From assembly GCA_963422445.2 (NCBI GenBank), contig OY729512.2, positions 2,790,001 to 2,854,000 of the forward strand: DNA of 64,000 nucleotides. Reading direction: 5' to 3'. The stretch is from G963422445 sp963422445 (GTDB taxonomy: Bacteria > Pseudomonadota > Alphaproteobacteria > Thalassobaculales > Thalassobaculaceae). Both the position numbers and the translations under genes were made by a program. Shown here piece after piece: positions 17,105 through 27,415 of the stretch. The stretch's first letter is position 1. Each line of letters begins with the position of its first letter. The notes beneath the pieces are model-generated. The model saw nothing but the letters and a program-made list of their open reading frames with translations. It was not told where the DNA came from and did not search any database.

Positions 17105-19390
17105 ATGGAGCAGAGCAGTAAACAGTTCAAGTGGATCGGAACCCGTCCGATCCGGCCGGATGGTGTCGACAAGGTAACCGGTCGCGCCAAATTCGGCGCC
17201 GACTACGCATTTCCGGGGATGCTGGTCGGCAAGGTACTGCGAAGCCCGCACGCACATGCCCGCATTCGTTCGATTGACACCTCGAAGGCCGAGGCGCTGC
17301 CGGGCGTGAAGGCGGTCATTACCGCAGTTGATCTTCCCGATCAGGAGTTTGCCTATGTCGGTCCGGAACGGGTCGCGGTGAATTTCTATCACGTCACGCG
17401 CAACGTCATGGCGCGTGAGAAAGCGCTTTACGAAGGTCACGCGGTGGCTGCCGTTGCCGCCACGGATCCGGATATCGCAGATGCGGCTTTGCGCCTCATC
17501 GCCGTCGATTACGAGGTTCTGCCACATGTCATCGACCCGCTCGAGGCGGTCCGGCCTGGTGCCCCGCTCTTGCATGAGGACATGATCACACGTGGCGTCG
17601 AACCGGTGCCGACCACGCCGTCAAATGTATCGAAGGTGGTGAATTTCGAAATCGGCGATCCTGCTGCCGGTTTTGCCGCGGCCGACGAAGTGGTCGAAAT
17701 GGACTTCGATACGCAGCCGGTGCATCAGGGCTACATCGAACCACATGCTTGCACCGCGCGCTACAACGAGGACGGACAAGCAGAGATCTGGAGTTCGAGC
17801 CAGGGCCATTTCGTGGTGCGGGCGCTGACTTCCCGGCTGCTTGGACTGCGGGCGGCAGACCTCCGGGTCTATCCGGCGGAGATTGGCGGCGGATTCGGTG
17901 GCAAGACGGTGGTGTATCTCGAGCCGCTGGCGCTGGCGCTGGCCCGCAAGTCGAACCGTGCTGTGCGCGCGGTGATGACCCGGGAAGAAGTCTTCAAGGC
18001 GTCCGGCCCGACTTCTGGCGGTGCCATGACCATCAAGATCGGTTGCACCAGGGACGGCACGATCACGGCGGCTGAAGGGAGTTTCCATATTCAGGCCGGC
18101 GCCTTCCCGGGCTCCCCGGTCATGAATTGCTGCATGTGCGCTTTCGCGCCCTATGCAATCGAGAATCAGAAGGCGGTTGGCTACGATGTTGTCAGCAATC
18201 GCCCGAAAGCGGCAGCCTATCGGGCGCCAGGCTCACCGATATCGGCATTTGGCGTCGAGAGCGTGCTCGACATTCTGGCCAAACGAATCAGAATGGATCC
18301 GTTGGAGTTCCGGCGCAAGAACGCGGCGGTCGAGGGCACCCGGACGATCATGGGCACCAGCCATCCGAGCTTTGGCTATGCCGAGACCATCGATGTTCTG
18401 ACGGATCATGACCATCTGAAGCAGCCGCTCGGTTCGAATCAGGGTCGGGGCGTCGCCTCGGGTTACTGGTTCAACGGCGGCGGCGAGTCGAGCGCAACCT
18501 TGCATCTCAATGCAGACGGAACCGCGGTTGTGGCGACCGGCAGCCCGGATATCGGCGGGTCGCGGGCATCGATGGCGTTGATGGCGGCGGAGGCCCTTGG
18601 TATCGATTATGACCGGGTCCGCGCGATCGTCACCGACACGGCGAATGTCGGCTACACCCATGTCACCGGCGGTAGCCGGGTGACCCTTGCCACAGGTGCT
18701 GCGGTGATCAAGGCGGCTGATGCCTGCATCGAGGAACTGCGCAAGCGTGCCGCCCTGATCTGGGACGTCGATGTTGACGGCGTGATCTGGGAAGACGGGA
18801 TGGCGAAACCGGCCAGCACCAATGTCGGAGATTTCGAACCGCTGTCGCTGCAGGAGCTGGCCGCGAAGGCGGCGCAGACCGGTGGACCGATCGGGTCCGC
18901 AGGTCAGGTCAATGCCGGCGGTGTCTCGCCTGGTTTGGCAACCCATGTCGTTGATGTCGAGGTCGATCCGGAGACCGGAAAGGTCACGATCCTGCGCTAT
19001 ACCGCTTCCCAGGATGTCGGCCGTGCGATCCATCCGTCCTATGTCGAAGGGCAGATTCAGGGCGGTGTCGTCCAGGGCATCGGCTGGGCCCTGAACGAAG
19101 AATACATCTATAACGACAAGGGACAGTTGGAGAATGCCGGGTTCCTCGACTATCGGGTACCGGTTGCGTCCGATGTTCCGATGGTCGAAGCGGTCATGGT
19201 CGAAAAGCCGAATCCGAATCACAAATACGGCGTCAAGGGTGTCGGCGAGGTCAACATTTGTCCGCCGATGGCAGCGATTGCCAATGCCATTGAGAATGCG
19301 ACTGGCGTCCGCATGCAGAGCTTGCCGATGTCACCGCCGCGCCTGTTGGCGGCGATCGATTCGGCGCGGATGCCGGAAGCGGCCGAGTAG
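17105..19390 (+). CDS. Xanthine dehydrogenase-family molybdopterin-binding (large) subunit
   Basis: A 761-residue molybdenum hydroxylase large subunit. The N-terminal Ald_Xan_dh_C-like domain (GVDKVTGRAKFGADY, RSPHAHARIRSID) precedes the two Mo-binding domains. These contain the cofactor loop EIGGGFGGK near residue 260, AAAYRAPG in place of the CoxL AYxCSFR signature, and the active-site glutamate region GVKGVGEVN near the C-terminus. The family hydroxylates aromatic or aldehyde carbons. Usually 2Fe-2S and FAD subunits are encoded alongside, but neither is present here; the next gene is a MoaD/ThiS-like protein. Start at 17105 (MEQSS) is preferred over an ATG six codons upstream. Confidence 0.88.
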   Translation: MEQSSKQFKWIGTRPIRPDGVDKVTGRAKFGADYAFPGMLVGKVLRSPHAHARIRSIDTSKAEALPGVKAVITAVDLPDQEFAYVGPERVAVNFYHVTRNVMAREKALYEGHAVAAVAATDPDIADAALRLIAVDYEVLPHVIDPLEAVRPGAPLLHEDMITRGVEPVPTTPSNVSKVVNFEIGDPAAGFAAADEVVEMDFDTQPVHQGYIEPHACTARYNEDGQAEIWSSSQGHFVVRALTSRLLGLRAADLRVYPAEIGGGFGGKTVVYLEPLALALARKSNRAVRAVMTREEVFKASGPTSGGAMTIKIGCTRDGTITAAEGSFHIQAGAFPGSPVMNCCMCAFAPYAIENQKAVGYDVVSNRPKAAAYRAPGSPISAFGVESVLDILAKRIRMDPLEFRRKNAAVEGTRTIMGTSHPSFGYAETIDVLTDHDHLKQPLGSNQGRGVASGYWFNGGGESSATLHLNADGTAVVATGSPDIGGSRASMALMAAEALGIDYDRVRAIVTDTANVGYTHVTGGSRVTLATGAAVIKAADACIEELRKRAALIWDVDVDGVIWEDGMAKPASTNVGDFEPLSLQELAAKAAQTGGPIGSAGQVNAGGVSPGLATHVVDVEVDPETGKVTILRYTASQDVGRAIHPSYVEGQIQGGVVQGIGWALNEEYIYNDKGQLENAGFLDYRVPVASDVPMVEAVMVEKPNPNHKYGVKGVGEVNICPPMAAIANAIENATGVRMQSLPMSPPRLLAAIDSARMPEAAE

Positions 19391-19409
19391 GCGCAGCTGG
19401 TCTCCGGTC

Positions 19410-19670
19410 ATGATTAAATCCAGGGTTCGGGTGGTCCTCGCGAACAGTCTCAGCCGTCAATACACTGGCGGCGAGACCCGCTTCGAGGTTGAAGCGAGCC
19501 GGGTTCGCGACATCCTCCGGGCTCTTGAGGAGCGTTTTCCCGGAATCCGACCGCATCTCGAGGAAGAGACCGCGGTCTCGATCAACGGCATGATCTATGA
19601 TGATGCCTATCTTCAGGAAGTGGACGAGAATGCCGAAGTGTTCTTCATTCCCAAGCTTGATGCCGGATGA
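19410..19670 (+). CDS. MoaD/ThiS-family small sulfur-carrier-like protein
   Basis: An 86-residue beta-grasp protein resembling MoaD and ThiS: VRVVLANSLSRQYTGGETRFEVE, a central VRDILRALEERFPGI helix and VSINGMIYDD, then the C-terminal EVFFIPKLDAG. Carriers of this family end in Gly-Gly, which becomes the thiocarboxylate; this one ends Ala-Gly. Either this protein is not a sulfur donor or it retains only part of the function. It begins 20 bp after the molybdenum hydroxylase stop, which links it to that enzyme, perhaps in cofactor assembly. Confidence 0.8.
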   Translation: MIKSRVRVVLANSLSRQYTGGETRFEVEASRVRDILRALEERFPGIRPHLEEETAVSINGMIYDDAYLQEVDENAEVFFIPKLDAG

Positions 19671-19679
19671 TCCCACGGC

Positions 19680-20876
19680 CTACAGCATCTGCCCACCGGT
19701 TTCATCAACACCGCTGTAGAGCCAGGACATGCTGGCATAGGCCTGTTCTGGTGTGCGCCCGCGCAATGTGATGTTCCGCAGGTCGGCGGCCGCGTTGTCG
19801 ACATGAAACACATCGCCGTAGAATCGGGATGTCAACTGCGCCCGTGCGGTCCGCAGATACCGGTCGGCCTGATAGTCCTGCAAGGCGGGCACGATCCTGC
19901 CATCGTGCCGTACGAGACGGGACGCGAGGCAGACCGCATCCTCGATCGCCATGCAGGCGCCTTGAGCCAGATATTGCAGCATCGGGTGGGCCGCATCGCC
20001 GAGCAGGCCGATCCGGCCCCGACTCCATTCGCGGACCGGCTCACGGTCGCACAGCACCCACATTCGCCAGGATTCGATCCTGTCGAGCAGGGACAGCACA
20101 TCCGGGTGCTGTCCCGCGAACCGAAGATACAGTTCTTCCGGTTCTCCGTAGACGTTCCAACCTTCCTCATAGCGGTCGCTGTGAAACACGGCGACAAGAT
20201 TCATGATGTCCCCGCGATGCAACGGGTACTGCACCAGATGGGTCTTGGGAGCCGCCCAGAGGATCACCAGATTTGACCGGAGATGTTCGGGAACCTCGTC
20301 GATCGGCAGCACTGCGCGATAGGCAATGTGTCCGGAGACCCGGGGTGGGCCGTCGTTGACGATGTCCTGGCGGATGGCCGACCAGAGACCGTCGGCAGCG
20401 ATCAGGCCGGCGCCACGATGGGTTTCTCCGTTGTCGCATGTCACTGTCACGCCATCGGCGTCTTGCGATTGTCCGGTGACATTGCGGCCGAGCATCAACT
20501 CGATTTGCGGGATCTTGCGGCAGGCGTCGACCAGAATGCTGTGCAGATCTGGCCGGTAGATGACGGCATAGGGAAATTTGAAGATATCCTGGAACCGTTT
20601 CGTGTTGACGGAAATTCGGGTGATTTCCTCGCCATTGGCACCGTCGCGCATGACAAGGCCGTCGGGAAATACCGCGATGTCGCCGATTGCGTCGGTCAGA
20701 CCGAGAATATCGAACATCTTGAAGACGTTCGGGGCGATCTGGATGCCCGCGCCCACTTCTCCGAATTCGGGCGCCTGTTCGAGCAGACGAACGGTGAAAC
20801 CCGATCGAGCGAGGGCGAGAGCGGCGGCGGTGCCGCCAATACCGCCCCCAACGATCAGGATTGGATCATTTGCCAT
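19680..20876 (-). CDS. FAD-dependent aromatic monooxygenase (3-hydroxybenzoate 6-hydroxylase/salicylate hydroxylase type)
   Basis: A class A flavoprotein monooxygenase of 398 residues. The FAD motif GGGIGGTAAALALARSG lies at residues 9-25, the central DG motif in GLIAADGLWSAIR, and the third motif in GRIGLLGDAAHPMLQYLAQGA. The overall sequence best fits 3-hydroxybenzoate 6-hydroxylase-like enzymes, which hydroxylate hydroxybenzoates with NAD(P)H and O2. ATG at 20876 follows a GGAGATTC Shine-Dalgarno. It converges on the MoaD-like gene and diverges from the acyl-CoA dehydrogenase gene, within an apparent aromatic catabolic block. Confidence 0.88.
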   Translation of the reverse strand: MANDPILIVGGGIGGTAAALALARSGFTVRLLEQAPEFGEVGAGIQIAPNVFKMFDILGLTDAIGDIAVFPDGLVMRDGANGEEITRISVNTKRFQDIFKFPYAVIYRPDLHSILVDACRKIPQIELMLGRNVTGQSQDADGVTVTCDNGETHRGAGLIAADGLWSAIRQDIVNDGPPRVSGHIAYRAVLPIDEVPEHLRSNLVILWAAPKTHLVQYPLHRGDIMNLVAVFHSDRYEEGWNVYGEPEELYLRFAGQHPDVLSLLDRIESWRMWVLCDREPVREWSRGRIGLLGDAAHPMLQYLAQGACMAIEDAVCLASRLVRHDGRIVPALQDYQADRYLRTARAQLTSRFYGDVFHVDNAAADLRNITLRGRTPEQAYASMSWLYSGVDETGGQML

Positions 20877-21094
20877 TGGAATCTCCTTCGATCGGGCCCG
20901 GCGGCCGGATGCGGCGCATGGCGTGACGCCCGGACCTTGGGTTCGCCGGATATTGGGAAGGCGTGTCCGGCGTTGCAAGATGGAATCCATGGCACGGATC
21001 CTGACCGCGGCGGGCGCGGGCATTGACAGTGTTACAACCGCAATGGATATCTGTCTGGGGTTGTGACTGCCATGTAACCGCACCGGGGATGATC

Positions 21095-22057
21095 ATGGAC
21101 TCGACGAGCACGGTAACGCTGATTGGCGCGGGGCTGATGGGGCATGCGTTGGCCCTTGTGCATGCCGTTGCCGGTTGTCGGGTCAAAATGCAGGATATCA
21201 GCGGCACTCGGCTCGAATCGGCGATGGTGCTGATCGAGAACGCGCTTGACACGATGATTGTTGCCGATGCCGTTGCGGCATCGGAGAGAGCTGCAGTGCT
21301 TGGCCGGATCACACCGGTACCCGATCTTGCCGATGCTGTCGCGGACGCTGATCTCGTGGTCGAAGCGGTCTTCGAGAGCGCTGACGTCAAGACCGGCGTC
21401 TATGCTGCGATCGACGCATCGGCGCCGGCCGGCGCCATTCTGGCAAGCAACACGTCGTATCTCGATGTCTTTCCGTTGATACCGGCGCGGCGTCAGCCGC
21501 GATGCCTGATCACGCATTGGTACACGCCACCCTACATTATCGATCTGGTCGATCTCGCACCGGGACCGGAGACGGCTCAGGACGTGATGCAGGCGATGGA
21601 GAAATTTTATCGCAACATGGACAAGAAGCCGGTGACGTTCGTGACTTTCGTTGCCGGATATGTTGCAAATCGCCTGCAGGCGGCGGTGGGTCTGGAGATT
21701 AACCGGATGCTTGACGAGGGCTGGGCTTCAGCCCGGATCATCGACGATTCGATCAAATACGGCCTTGCGTTGCGTATGGCGTTGATGGGCGCTCTGATGA
21801 AGGCGGATTTTACCGGTCTCGATCTGATGCAACAGGGTCTGGCGAACCGAAGTTATGAGCCGCCGGCACCGCAGGGCGCAAGCGCGACACTCGATCGTCT
21901 GATTGCAGAAGGCCGGCGGGGCGTGATGAGCGGGGCGGGGTATTTCGATTATGGGGGCATGGACGTTGAAACCCTGTTCCGCAATCGGGACATCGGTCTC
22001 CTGCGGCTGAAAGCGGAGGTTGCCAGAGTCGAGACGGATACGCCGCTCGGCAGGTGA
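21095..22057 (+). CDS. 3-hydroxyacyl-CoA dehydrogenase-type NAD-binding protein
   Basis: A 320-residue two-domain dehydrogenase. The Rossmann N-terminus has the GAGLMGHALALVHA nucleotide loop, followed by DLVVEAVFESADVK and the LASNTSYLDVFPL segment. The C-terminal 3HCDH domain contains FVAGYVANRLQAAVGLEINRMLDEG. The family oxidises 3-hydroxyacyl-CoA or related hydroxy acids. Some single-domain relatives act on carnitine or hydroxy acids rather than CoA esters, so the substrate is open. An alternative start lies two codons upstream. It is divergent from the FAD monooxygenase. Confidence 0.85.
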   Translation: MDSTSTVTLIGAGLMGHALALVHAVAGCRVKMQDISGTRLESAMVLIENALDTMIVADAVAASERAAVLGRITPVPDLADAVADADLVVEAVFESADVKTGVYAAIDASAPAGAILASNTSYLDVFPLIPARRQPRCLITHWYTPPYIIDLVDLAPGPETAQDVMQAMEKFYRNMDKKPVTFVTFVAGYVANRLQAAVGLEINRMLDEGWASARIIDDSIKYGLALRMALMGALMKADFTGLDLMQQGLANRSYEPPAPQGASATLDRLIAEGRRGVMSGAGYFDYGGMDVETLFRNRDIGLLRLKAEVARVETDTPLGR

Positions 22058-22170
22058 CAGCGGCTATTCTGCCGATCCTCGATGATGCAATCCTGCGAGG
22101 ATGACTTGACGGCCTTGTTGCACCGAATATTATGCTCGAAAATGTGATGTTTTTGTGCATATTTTCAGGC

Positions 22171-23569
22171 ATGAAGTTCCTTGACCGTATCAACGAAATG
22201 CAGCGCTTGGATCACGCGTTGGCGCGGTCGCGCATTCGCCGCCATATGGGGTCGCCGTCGGATCGGGAAGTCGCGCCTGCTTGTCGAGTGGTCGCGACGG
22301 TGCGACGGCCTCTATGCGGTAGCCGAGCCGTCGGCAACGCCAGTACAGCGGCGTTATCTTGCCGAGGTGGTTTCTGAGCGGTTTCCCGGATTTGCCGATG
22401 TCGAGTACCCGGACTGGCGCTCATTCCTCATGCGGCTTTCTGCCGAGGCCGACCATGCTGGTTGGGAGGGACCGTTCGTGCTCGACGAGTTGCCGTATCT
22501 GCTGTCTGCGGATCCGGCTTTGGCGGGCGTCCTGTAAAACTGGTTGGACCGTCCCGAACGGCGTTTGCAGTTGATTGTCTGCGGATCAAGCCAAAACATG
22601 ATGCACAGCGCAATACTCGACGTGTCCGCACCCTTTATACGGCCGGGCCATCGAAACGTTCTCCGTACGGCCCCTGTTACCGGGGTATCTCGCTGAAGCC
22701 TTTCCCTCGGGCAATCCGCGTGAACTGGTCTCCTTGTATGCGCTGTGGGGCGACATCCCACGGTATTAGGAACTGGCAGAGCCTTTCGGCACTGACATCG
22801 AAGCGGCAGTGGATGCGTTGGTGCTCGACCCTGCTGGTCCGTTGCGCGAAGAGATCCCGCCAGCGATAACCTTGCGACCCTTGCTTGATGTGATCGGCAA
22901 CGGAGCGCATCGAATCAGCGAGATTACGGGTCGCATCGGCAAGCCCGCTTCCAGTTTAGCGCGACCGATTTCGACTCTTGTGGACATGGGATTCGTGCGA
23001 CGTGAGACACCATTCGGCAGCAGTTCGAAATCGGGCAAACGGAGTCTGTACCGGATCGACGATCCATTCCTGCGATTTTGGTTTCGTGTCGCGGCGCCGC
23101 ATCGGGCGGCTCTCGCGTTCGCACCCCGAGAGACCCGGTTGGCGTATTGGGAGCGGTATCGGACAGACCTCGAATCGCTTGCCTGGGAAGAGCTGTGCCG
23201 CATGGCTGTCCCTTCCTGCATCGCTGTGAGACGACCGTACAGGTTTGGTTCGGAGCCTGGGAGCCGGCCCAGAGATACTGGCGGGGTCATGCGACGGAGC
23301 TTGACGTCGTCGCGCGTTCGGTCAACGGCAATGGATTCCTCATCGGTGAGGCCAAGTGGTCATGCAAACCTGGCGTTAGAGGCGATGCTGCTTCCAGGAT
23401 TTCAGTCCGCAGTGACGTGGCGCGGGCGACGGCTTTGCGGTCGGAACTGTCCGTCGGCAGAAACCTTGAGTTGTGTGAGGTTCTGTTCGTTCTGGAGAGC
23501 CGGATTGACGATGCCGGATCCGGCGGGCATGTCGTTGACGCGCGCGCAGTCATGAGCGTGCTGGTTTAG
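22171..23569 (+). pseudogene. AAA ATPase (DUF234-type, archaeal-like ATPase), frameshifted
   Basis: The gene starts MKFLDRINEMQRLDHALARS, then breaks frame repeatedly. A second frame gives the Walker A segment GRRRIGKSRLLVEWSRRC and Walker B PFVLDELPYLL, ending at a stop near 22537. A third frame resumes as NWLDRPERRLQ-like sequence and the C-terminal half (GNGAHRISEITGRIGKPASSLARPISTLVDMGFV, LYRIDDPFLRFWFRV). A fourth frame ends the gene (FGAWEPAQRYWRGHATELDVVARS). The architecture matches DUF234 ATPases, a family of unknown physiological role that often lies in mobile or accessory regions. With at least three frameshifts it is non-functional. Confidence 0.82.
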
Positions 23570-23769
23570 AGCGGAAAACGGACTTCGCGCGACGGTGCTC
23601 GGTGCATGACAGAAAATCGGTCGCAGGCCCCGCGATCGAGGGCCTTGCGTGGTAATGGGACGGATAAGGTCGGAACAAAGGACATGTGGGGGCATGGGCT
23701 GACTCCGAGTGAGGCCGGGCCGAGGCCCGCACCAGGATTGACGGTGTGGGCTCGCAACCATGACGGGAA

Positions 23770-25120
23770 TCAGGACGTTTGTGCAGGCCGCACGTCGAAA
23801 ATGACAGTCTGCAATGCCGTCGGCATTGCTGGATATCGGCAACCGGGGGTGCCAGGAACGCGCGGAAAACGGGAATCCTTCTGTTCGGCAGAGACCGGGG
23901 AGACAGCGTCTTCGCGCTCGCCTTCTTCGATCAGGAACTGGCGAAAACTCGGGATGGAGCAGATGTAACGCTGATCTGCGTTGATCTGCAAGGCACCTTG
24001 GTGGACCAGGTGATCACGGTAAAGTTCTGGAGTCATCCTCCTCGGAAGTTACTCTCGGCGCTTATTTCCAGTGCTCGCAGCATGCTTGTCCATGATCTCA
24101 AGAATGATGTCGCCTTCAGCTCCGTTTTCCGGCAGGACGACAATGACCGCCGCGAGTAAGGTGCGGGAATCGATCATCTCGTGGCTCCGTCGAACGCGGC
24201 AGGCTTTTGGGCACGATTCCTGCGCCCGCGTCAGCACGGTGGTCTCGTCGACGCTGGCGAAGCCCGTCCGTCCTCACCAGAGCTTCTGCAAGAGCCTGGA
24301 TACCATTGTAAAGGTTCTGCGGCAGGCCATCGCAGATCTCTTCGAGCAGTGCTGCCCAGCGCGCGTATCGGCGCTCGCGAGATCGACCCGGAACCGCTTC
24401 AGCATCATTCGTACGGCCTCACCCGGTTGGCCGGGTTCAAGGCTGCCGATGGTGTGAATATAGTCCGGTCCGATCCGGGAGATGCCGCGTTGAACGAGCA
24501 GCTTCCGGGAATTCGCGAGACCGGCGAACAGCGGTATGATAAGCAGTCCGTGCTTGCCCTCATGCAGAGTGCTCAGCATCAGGTCATGATCCGCCGTTGT
24601 ATTCTGGCCTCGTCGACCATGAGCACGACCGGTCGTTGCCACAGGCTTCGCTTGATGATGCGGGTCAGGGCACTGAAGGATTTTTCGGCCGCGGCCATGG
24701 TTCTTGTCGCACCGCCGGACAAACGGGTTACGGACACGCCAATGCTCCTACCGGCGGTCACGCTGTAGGTGCGATGCAGGCTATCCCCGTGTCACTGTCG
24801 AGATCCCCCCCCCTCCACGGGATATGCAACGCCCGTGGCGCGCTGCGGTCAGCCTCCCACATGTCCTTGAGATGGTTGAGCAGAGAGGTCTTGCCGGCTC
24901 GGGGCACCCTGAATCAGAACGGACGAGCTGCTCGCCGGAACGGCGATCCCGGTGCGGGCTTGATCCTGGACTCTCCGCCATCGGCGCTCGATATGATCAA
25001 TTTCTGCATGGCGTCCGACGAAGAAGCGGATGCTGTCGTGACCGTTTTCATCGAGGAAGGCATCAGGCCGGCAAGATCTGGGCTCGAATTGGAGAGCCGC
25101 ATCGTTGTTACACCTCCATG
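23770..25120 (-). pseudogene. AAA ATPase with fragmented frames
   Basis: Reading leftward from about 25120, successive frames give a lead-in (DAFLDENGHDSIRFFVGRHA) and a P-loop near 24910 (GAPRAGKTSLLNHLKDMW, with one base out of frame). A Walker B-like RPVVLMVDEARIQ follows, then DHDLMLSTLHEGKHGLLIIPLF and a C-terminal winged-helix-like tail (YRDHLVHQGALQINADQRYICSIPSFRQFL). No single frame spans the gene. It looks like a STAND or AAA ATPase that has decayed. Its neighbour on the left is another dead ATPase, and the intact core gene rnr lies to the right. Confidence 0.7.
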
Positions 25121-25282
25121 TTTGTCAGATTGACACAATCCCGAACTCAGCAACATCACCCCCCGGAGGGGAATGATACGCACTGCTCGCGAGGCAACCC
25201 TCCCTGTCACCGGGTACTGCTTGTCTTGTTGGTCATCCAGAGTGACGTTGTGGTGTTTGTCGCGTAAAACGCAGGAAACCTA

Positions 25283-27361
25283 TCACCGCCGGCGCAGATA
25301 ACGGCTGTGCGATTTGCCCTTTGGCCGTCCAGTTGTCCGGGTGGGTCGCCGGTCTCCGGCCATGCCGACGGTGAGGCGGCCGGCAACCGGGTCGACATTG
25401 CGCAAACTGACTGCGATAGGTTCGCCCGCGCTGAAGCAGCGCCCCGAAACCTCACCGACCAGCGTGTTCCGGTCCCGATCATAGAGGTAAAAATCCTTCG
25501 GCAGCAGGTCGCCGACCGGCAACAAGGCGTCGGGCGCACCATCCGGCAACGAGACAAACAACCCGAAACGCGTGACGCCGGAGATCACGCCGTCGAAATC
25601 TTCTCCAACCCGGCCGATCATAACCGACGCTGCACATCGGCTCAGGACCGCACGCTCGGCATCGACAGTGCGGCGCTCCGCCGCAGAAATTTCACGGCAG
25701 ATACCAGCCAGATCGTCGGGGCGTGAACGGGGGCCATCGTCACCCAATCCATGCGCCGCAATCAGGGCGCGATGGACCAGCAGGTCCGCATAACGCCGGA
25801 TCGGCGACGTGAAATGCGCATAACGCCGCAGACCAAGACCGAAATGACCGATATTCTCAGGGCTGTAGAGTGCCTGACTCTGGGTGCGAAGAACCAGTTG
25901 GCTTATCAGGTGTCGCGTTTCATCGTTTTCCGTCCGTTTCAGGATTTGATTGAACAGGGCTGGCCGGACCGATTGACCGCTGGCGACATTGATCCCGAAT
26001 CCGGCAAGATCGCGCCGAAGCGCGGCGACCTTCTGATCGTCCGGCGCGTCATGCACCCTGTAGACACAGGGGTGACGGTGATGCTCAAGGCTTTCGGCGG
26101 CCGCAACATTGGCCAGCACCATGAATTCTTCGATCAACTGATGACTGGTCAGACGAACGCGCGGCACGATATCGCGGATTCGGCCGTCATCGGTCAATCT
26201 GGCCCGCATTTCCGGAACATCGATCTCGAGCGCGCCGCGGGCGTTGCGGGCTGCCCGCAGCGCGCGGTAAGCCTCGTAAAGGGGATGGGCGAGGGCCGCC
26301 AGATCCTGGGCGCTGCCGGTTGTGCCATCGATGGCGTCCTGAATATCCTGGTAGGTCGTGCGTGCCGCCGATCGCATGATCCCGCGCAGAAAGCGGTGTC
26401 GGGTCTTGCGTCCGGTTTTGTCGATATGCATTTCGACCGCAAGGCAGGCGCGATCTTCGCCGGGCCGCAATGAACACAGATCGTTTGACAGGGTTTCCGG
26501 GAGCATCGACACAACCCGGTCCACGAAGTATACGGAGTTCCCGCGCTTGCAGGCCTCCACGTCAAGTGCGGCTCCGGTCTGGACGTAATGGGCGACATCG
26601 GCGATTGCGACCAGCAGGCGCCAGCCGCCTTTGTGGTCCGGTTCGGCCCAGACTGCGTCGTCGAAGTCACGGGCATCAGCGTCGTCGATGGTGATCAGAG
26701 GAATATCGCGCAGATCGTCGCGGCCATTCATGGACAGAATACGATCGGCGCTTTCCGCTTCGGCGAGCGCTGCCGCCGAAAAACTGTCGGGAATGTCATG
26801 GTCTCGAATTGCCAGCAGGCTGAAAGTGGTGGCAGAGTCGCAACGTCCCAGAATTTCGACGACCTGAGCCTTCCTGGTCGTGACGTTTCTGTGTCCGAAC
26901 AATTCGACGGCGACGACGTCGCCATGAGTGCCACCTCCCGCATTGGCCGGATCGATCAGAATTCGATCGGTAGAACGGTTGTCAGTGGGCAGAAGACGGA
27001 ATCCCGACTTCGCCCTCTCTAATTGCCCGACGATCTGGTTGCCGCTCCGAGCAAGACGGCGGATTACCGAGCCGCGATACTGTCGTTTGCCGTTTTGTGA
27101 AAGGCGGGCAAGGAGACGATCCCCAATCCGGAATCTTGATCCCGAAGGGTCTTTGGCAATCAGAATCCAGTCATCGCGGTCACTGTGTTTTCGGCTGGAT
27201 AACTGGGCGACAGCGAAGTCCTTGTTGTCGACCGCCGTGATTTCGACGACAGCAACGGCCGGAAGCCGTCGTGGCGCCTCTTCGGCATCGTCCTCAGCGC
27301 TGGCCATGATTACTTTCAGGGCAAACCGGTTTCCGTTGTAAAGCCCGGCCTGTCGATTCAC
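25283..27361 (-). CDS. rnr: Ribonuclease R
   Basis: 3'-5' exoribonuclease of the RNase II/R family. The RNB core shows ITIDDADARDFDDAVWAE with the metal-binding aspartates near residue 240, IADVAHYVQTG, and the downstream ENIGHFGLGLRRYAHFTSPIRRYADL signature. A C-terminal S1 domain (EDFDGVISGVTRFGLFVSL) and a basic tail complete it. At 692 residues it is shorter than typical alphaproteobacterial enzymes because the N-terminal helix-turn-helix region is reduced to about 30 residues. Family-like residues extend upstream of the apparent GTG start, so a small indel may hide the true start. It follows topA closely, as in the conserved topA-rnr order. Confidence 0.92.
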   Translation of the reverse strand: MNRQAGLYNGNRFALKVIMASAEDDAEEAPRRLPAVAVVEITAVDNKDFAVAQLSSRKHSDRDDWILIAKDPSGSRFRIGDRLLARLSQNGKRQYRGSVIRRLARSGNQIVGQLERAKSGFRLLPTDNRSTDRILIDPANAGGGTHGDVVAVELFGHRNVTTRKAQVVEILGRCDSATTFSLLAIRDHDIPDSFSAAALAEAESADRILSMNGRDDLRDIPLITIDDADARDFDDAVWAEPDHKGGWRLLVAIADVAHYVQTGAALDVEACKRGNSVYFVDRVVSMLPETLSNDLCSLRPGEDRACLAVEMHIDKTGRKTRHRFLRGIMRSAARTTYQDIQDAIDGTTGSAQDLAALAHPLYEAYRALRAARNARGALEIDVPEMRARLTDDGRIRDIVPRVRLTSHQLIEEFMVLANVAAAESLEHHRHPCVYRVHDAPDDQKVAALRRDLAGFGINVASGQSVRPALFNQILKRTENDETRHLISQLVLRTQSQALYSPENIGHFGLGLRRYAHFTSPIRRYADLLVHRALIAAHGLGDDGPRSRPDDLAGICREISAAERRTVDAERAVLSRCAASVMIGRVGEDFDGVISGVTRFGLFVSLPDGAPDALLPVGDLLPKDFYLYDRDRNTLVGEVSGRCFSAGEPIAVSLRNVDPVAGRLTVGMAGDRRPTRTTGRPKGKSHSRYLRRR

Positions 27362-27415
27362 CCGCCCCTTGACGTTGCAGCGTGGCGGTCGACACTGCTT
27401 GTTGGCGCCGGATGA

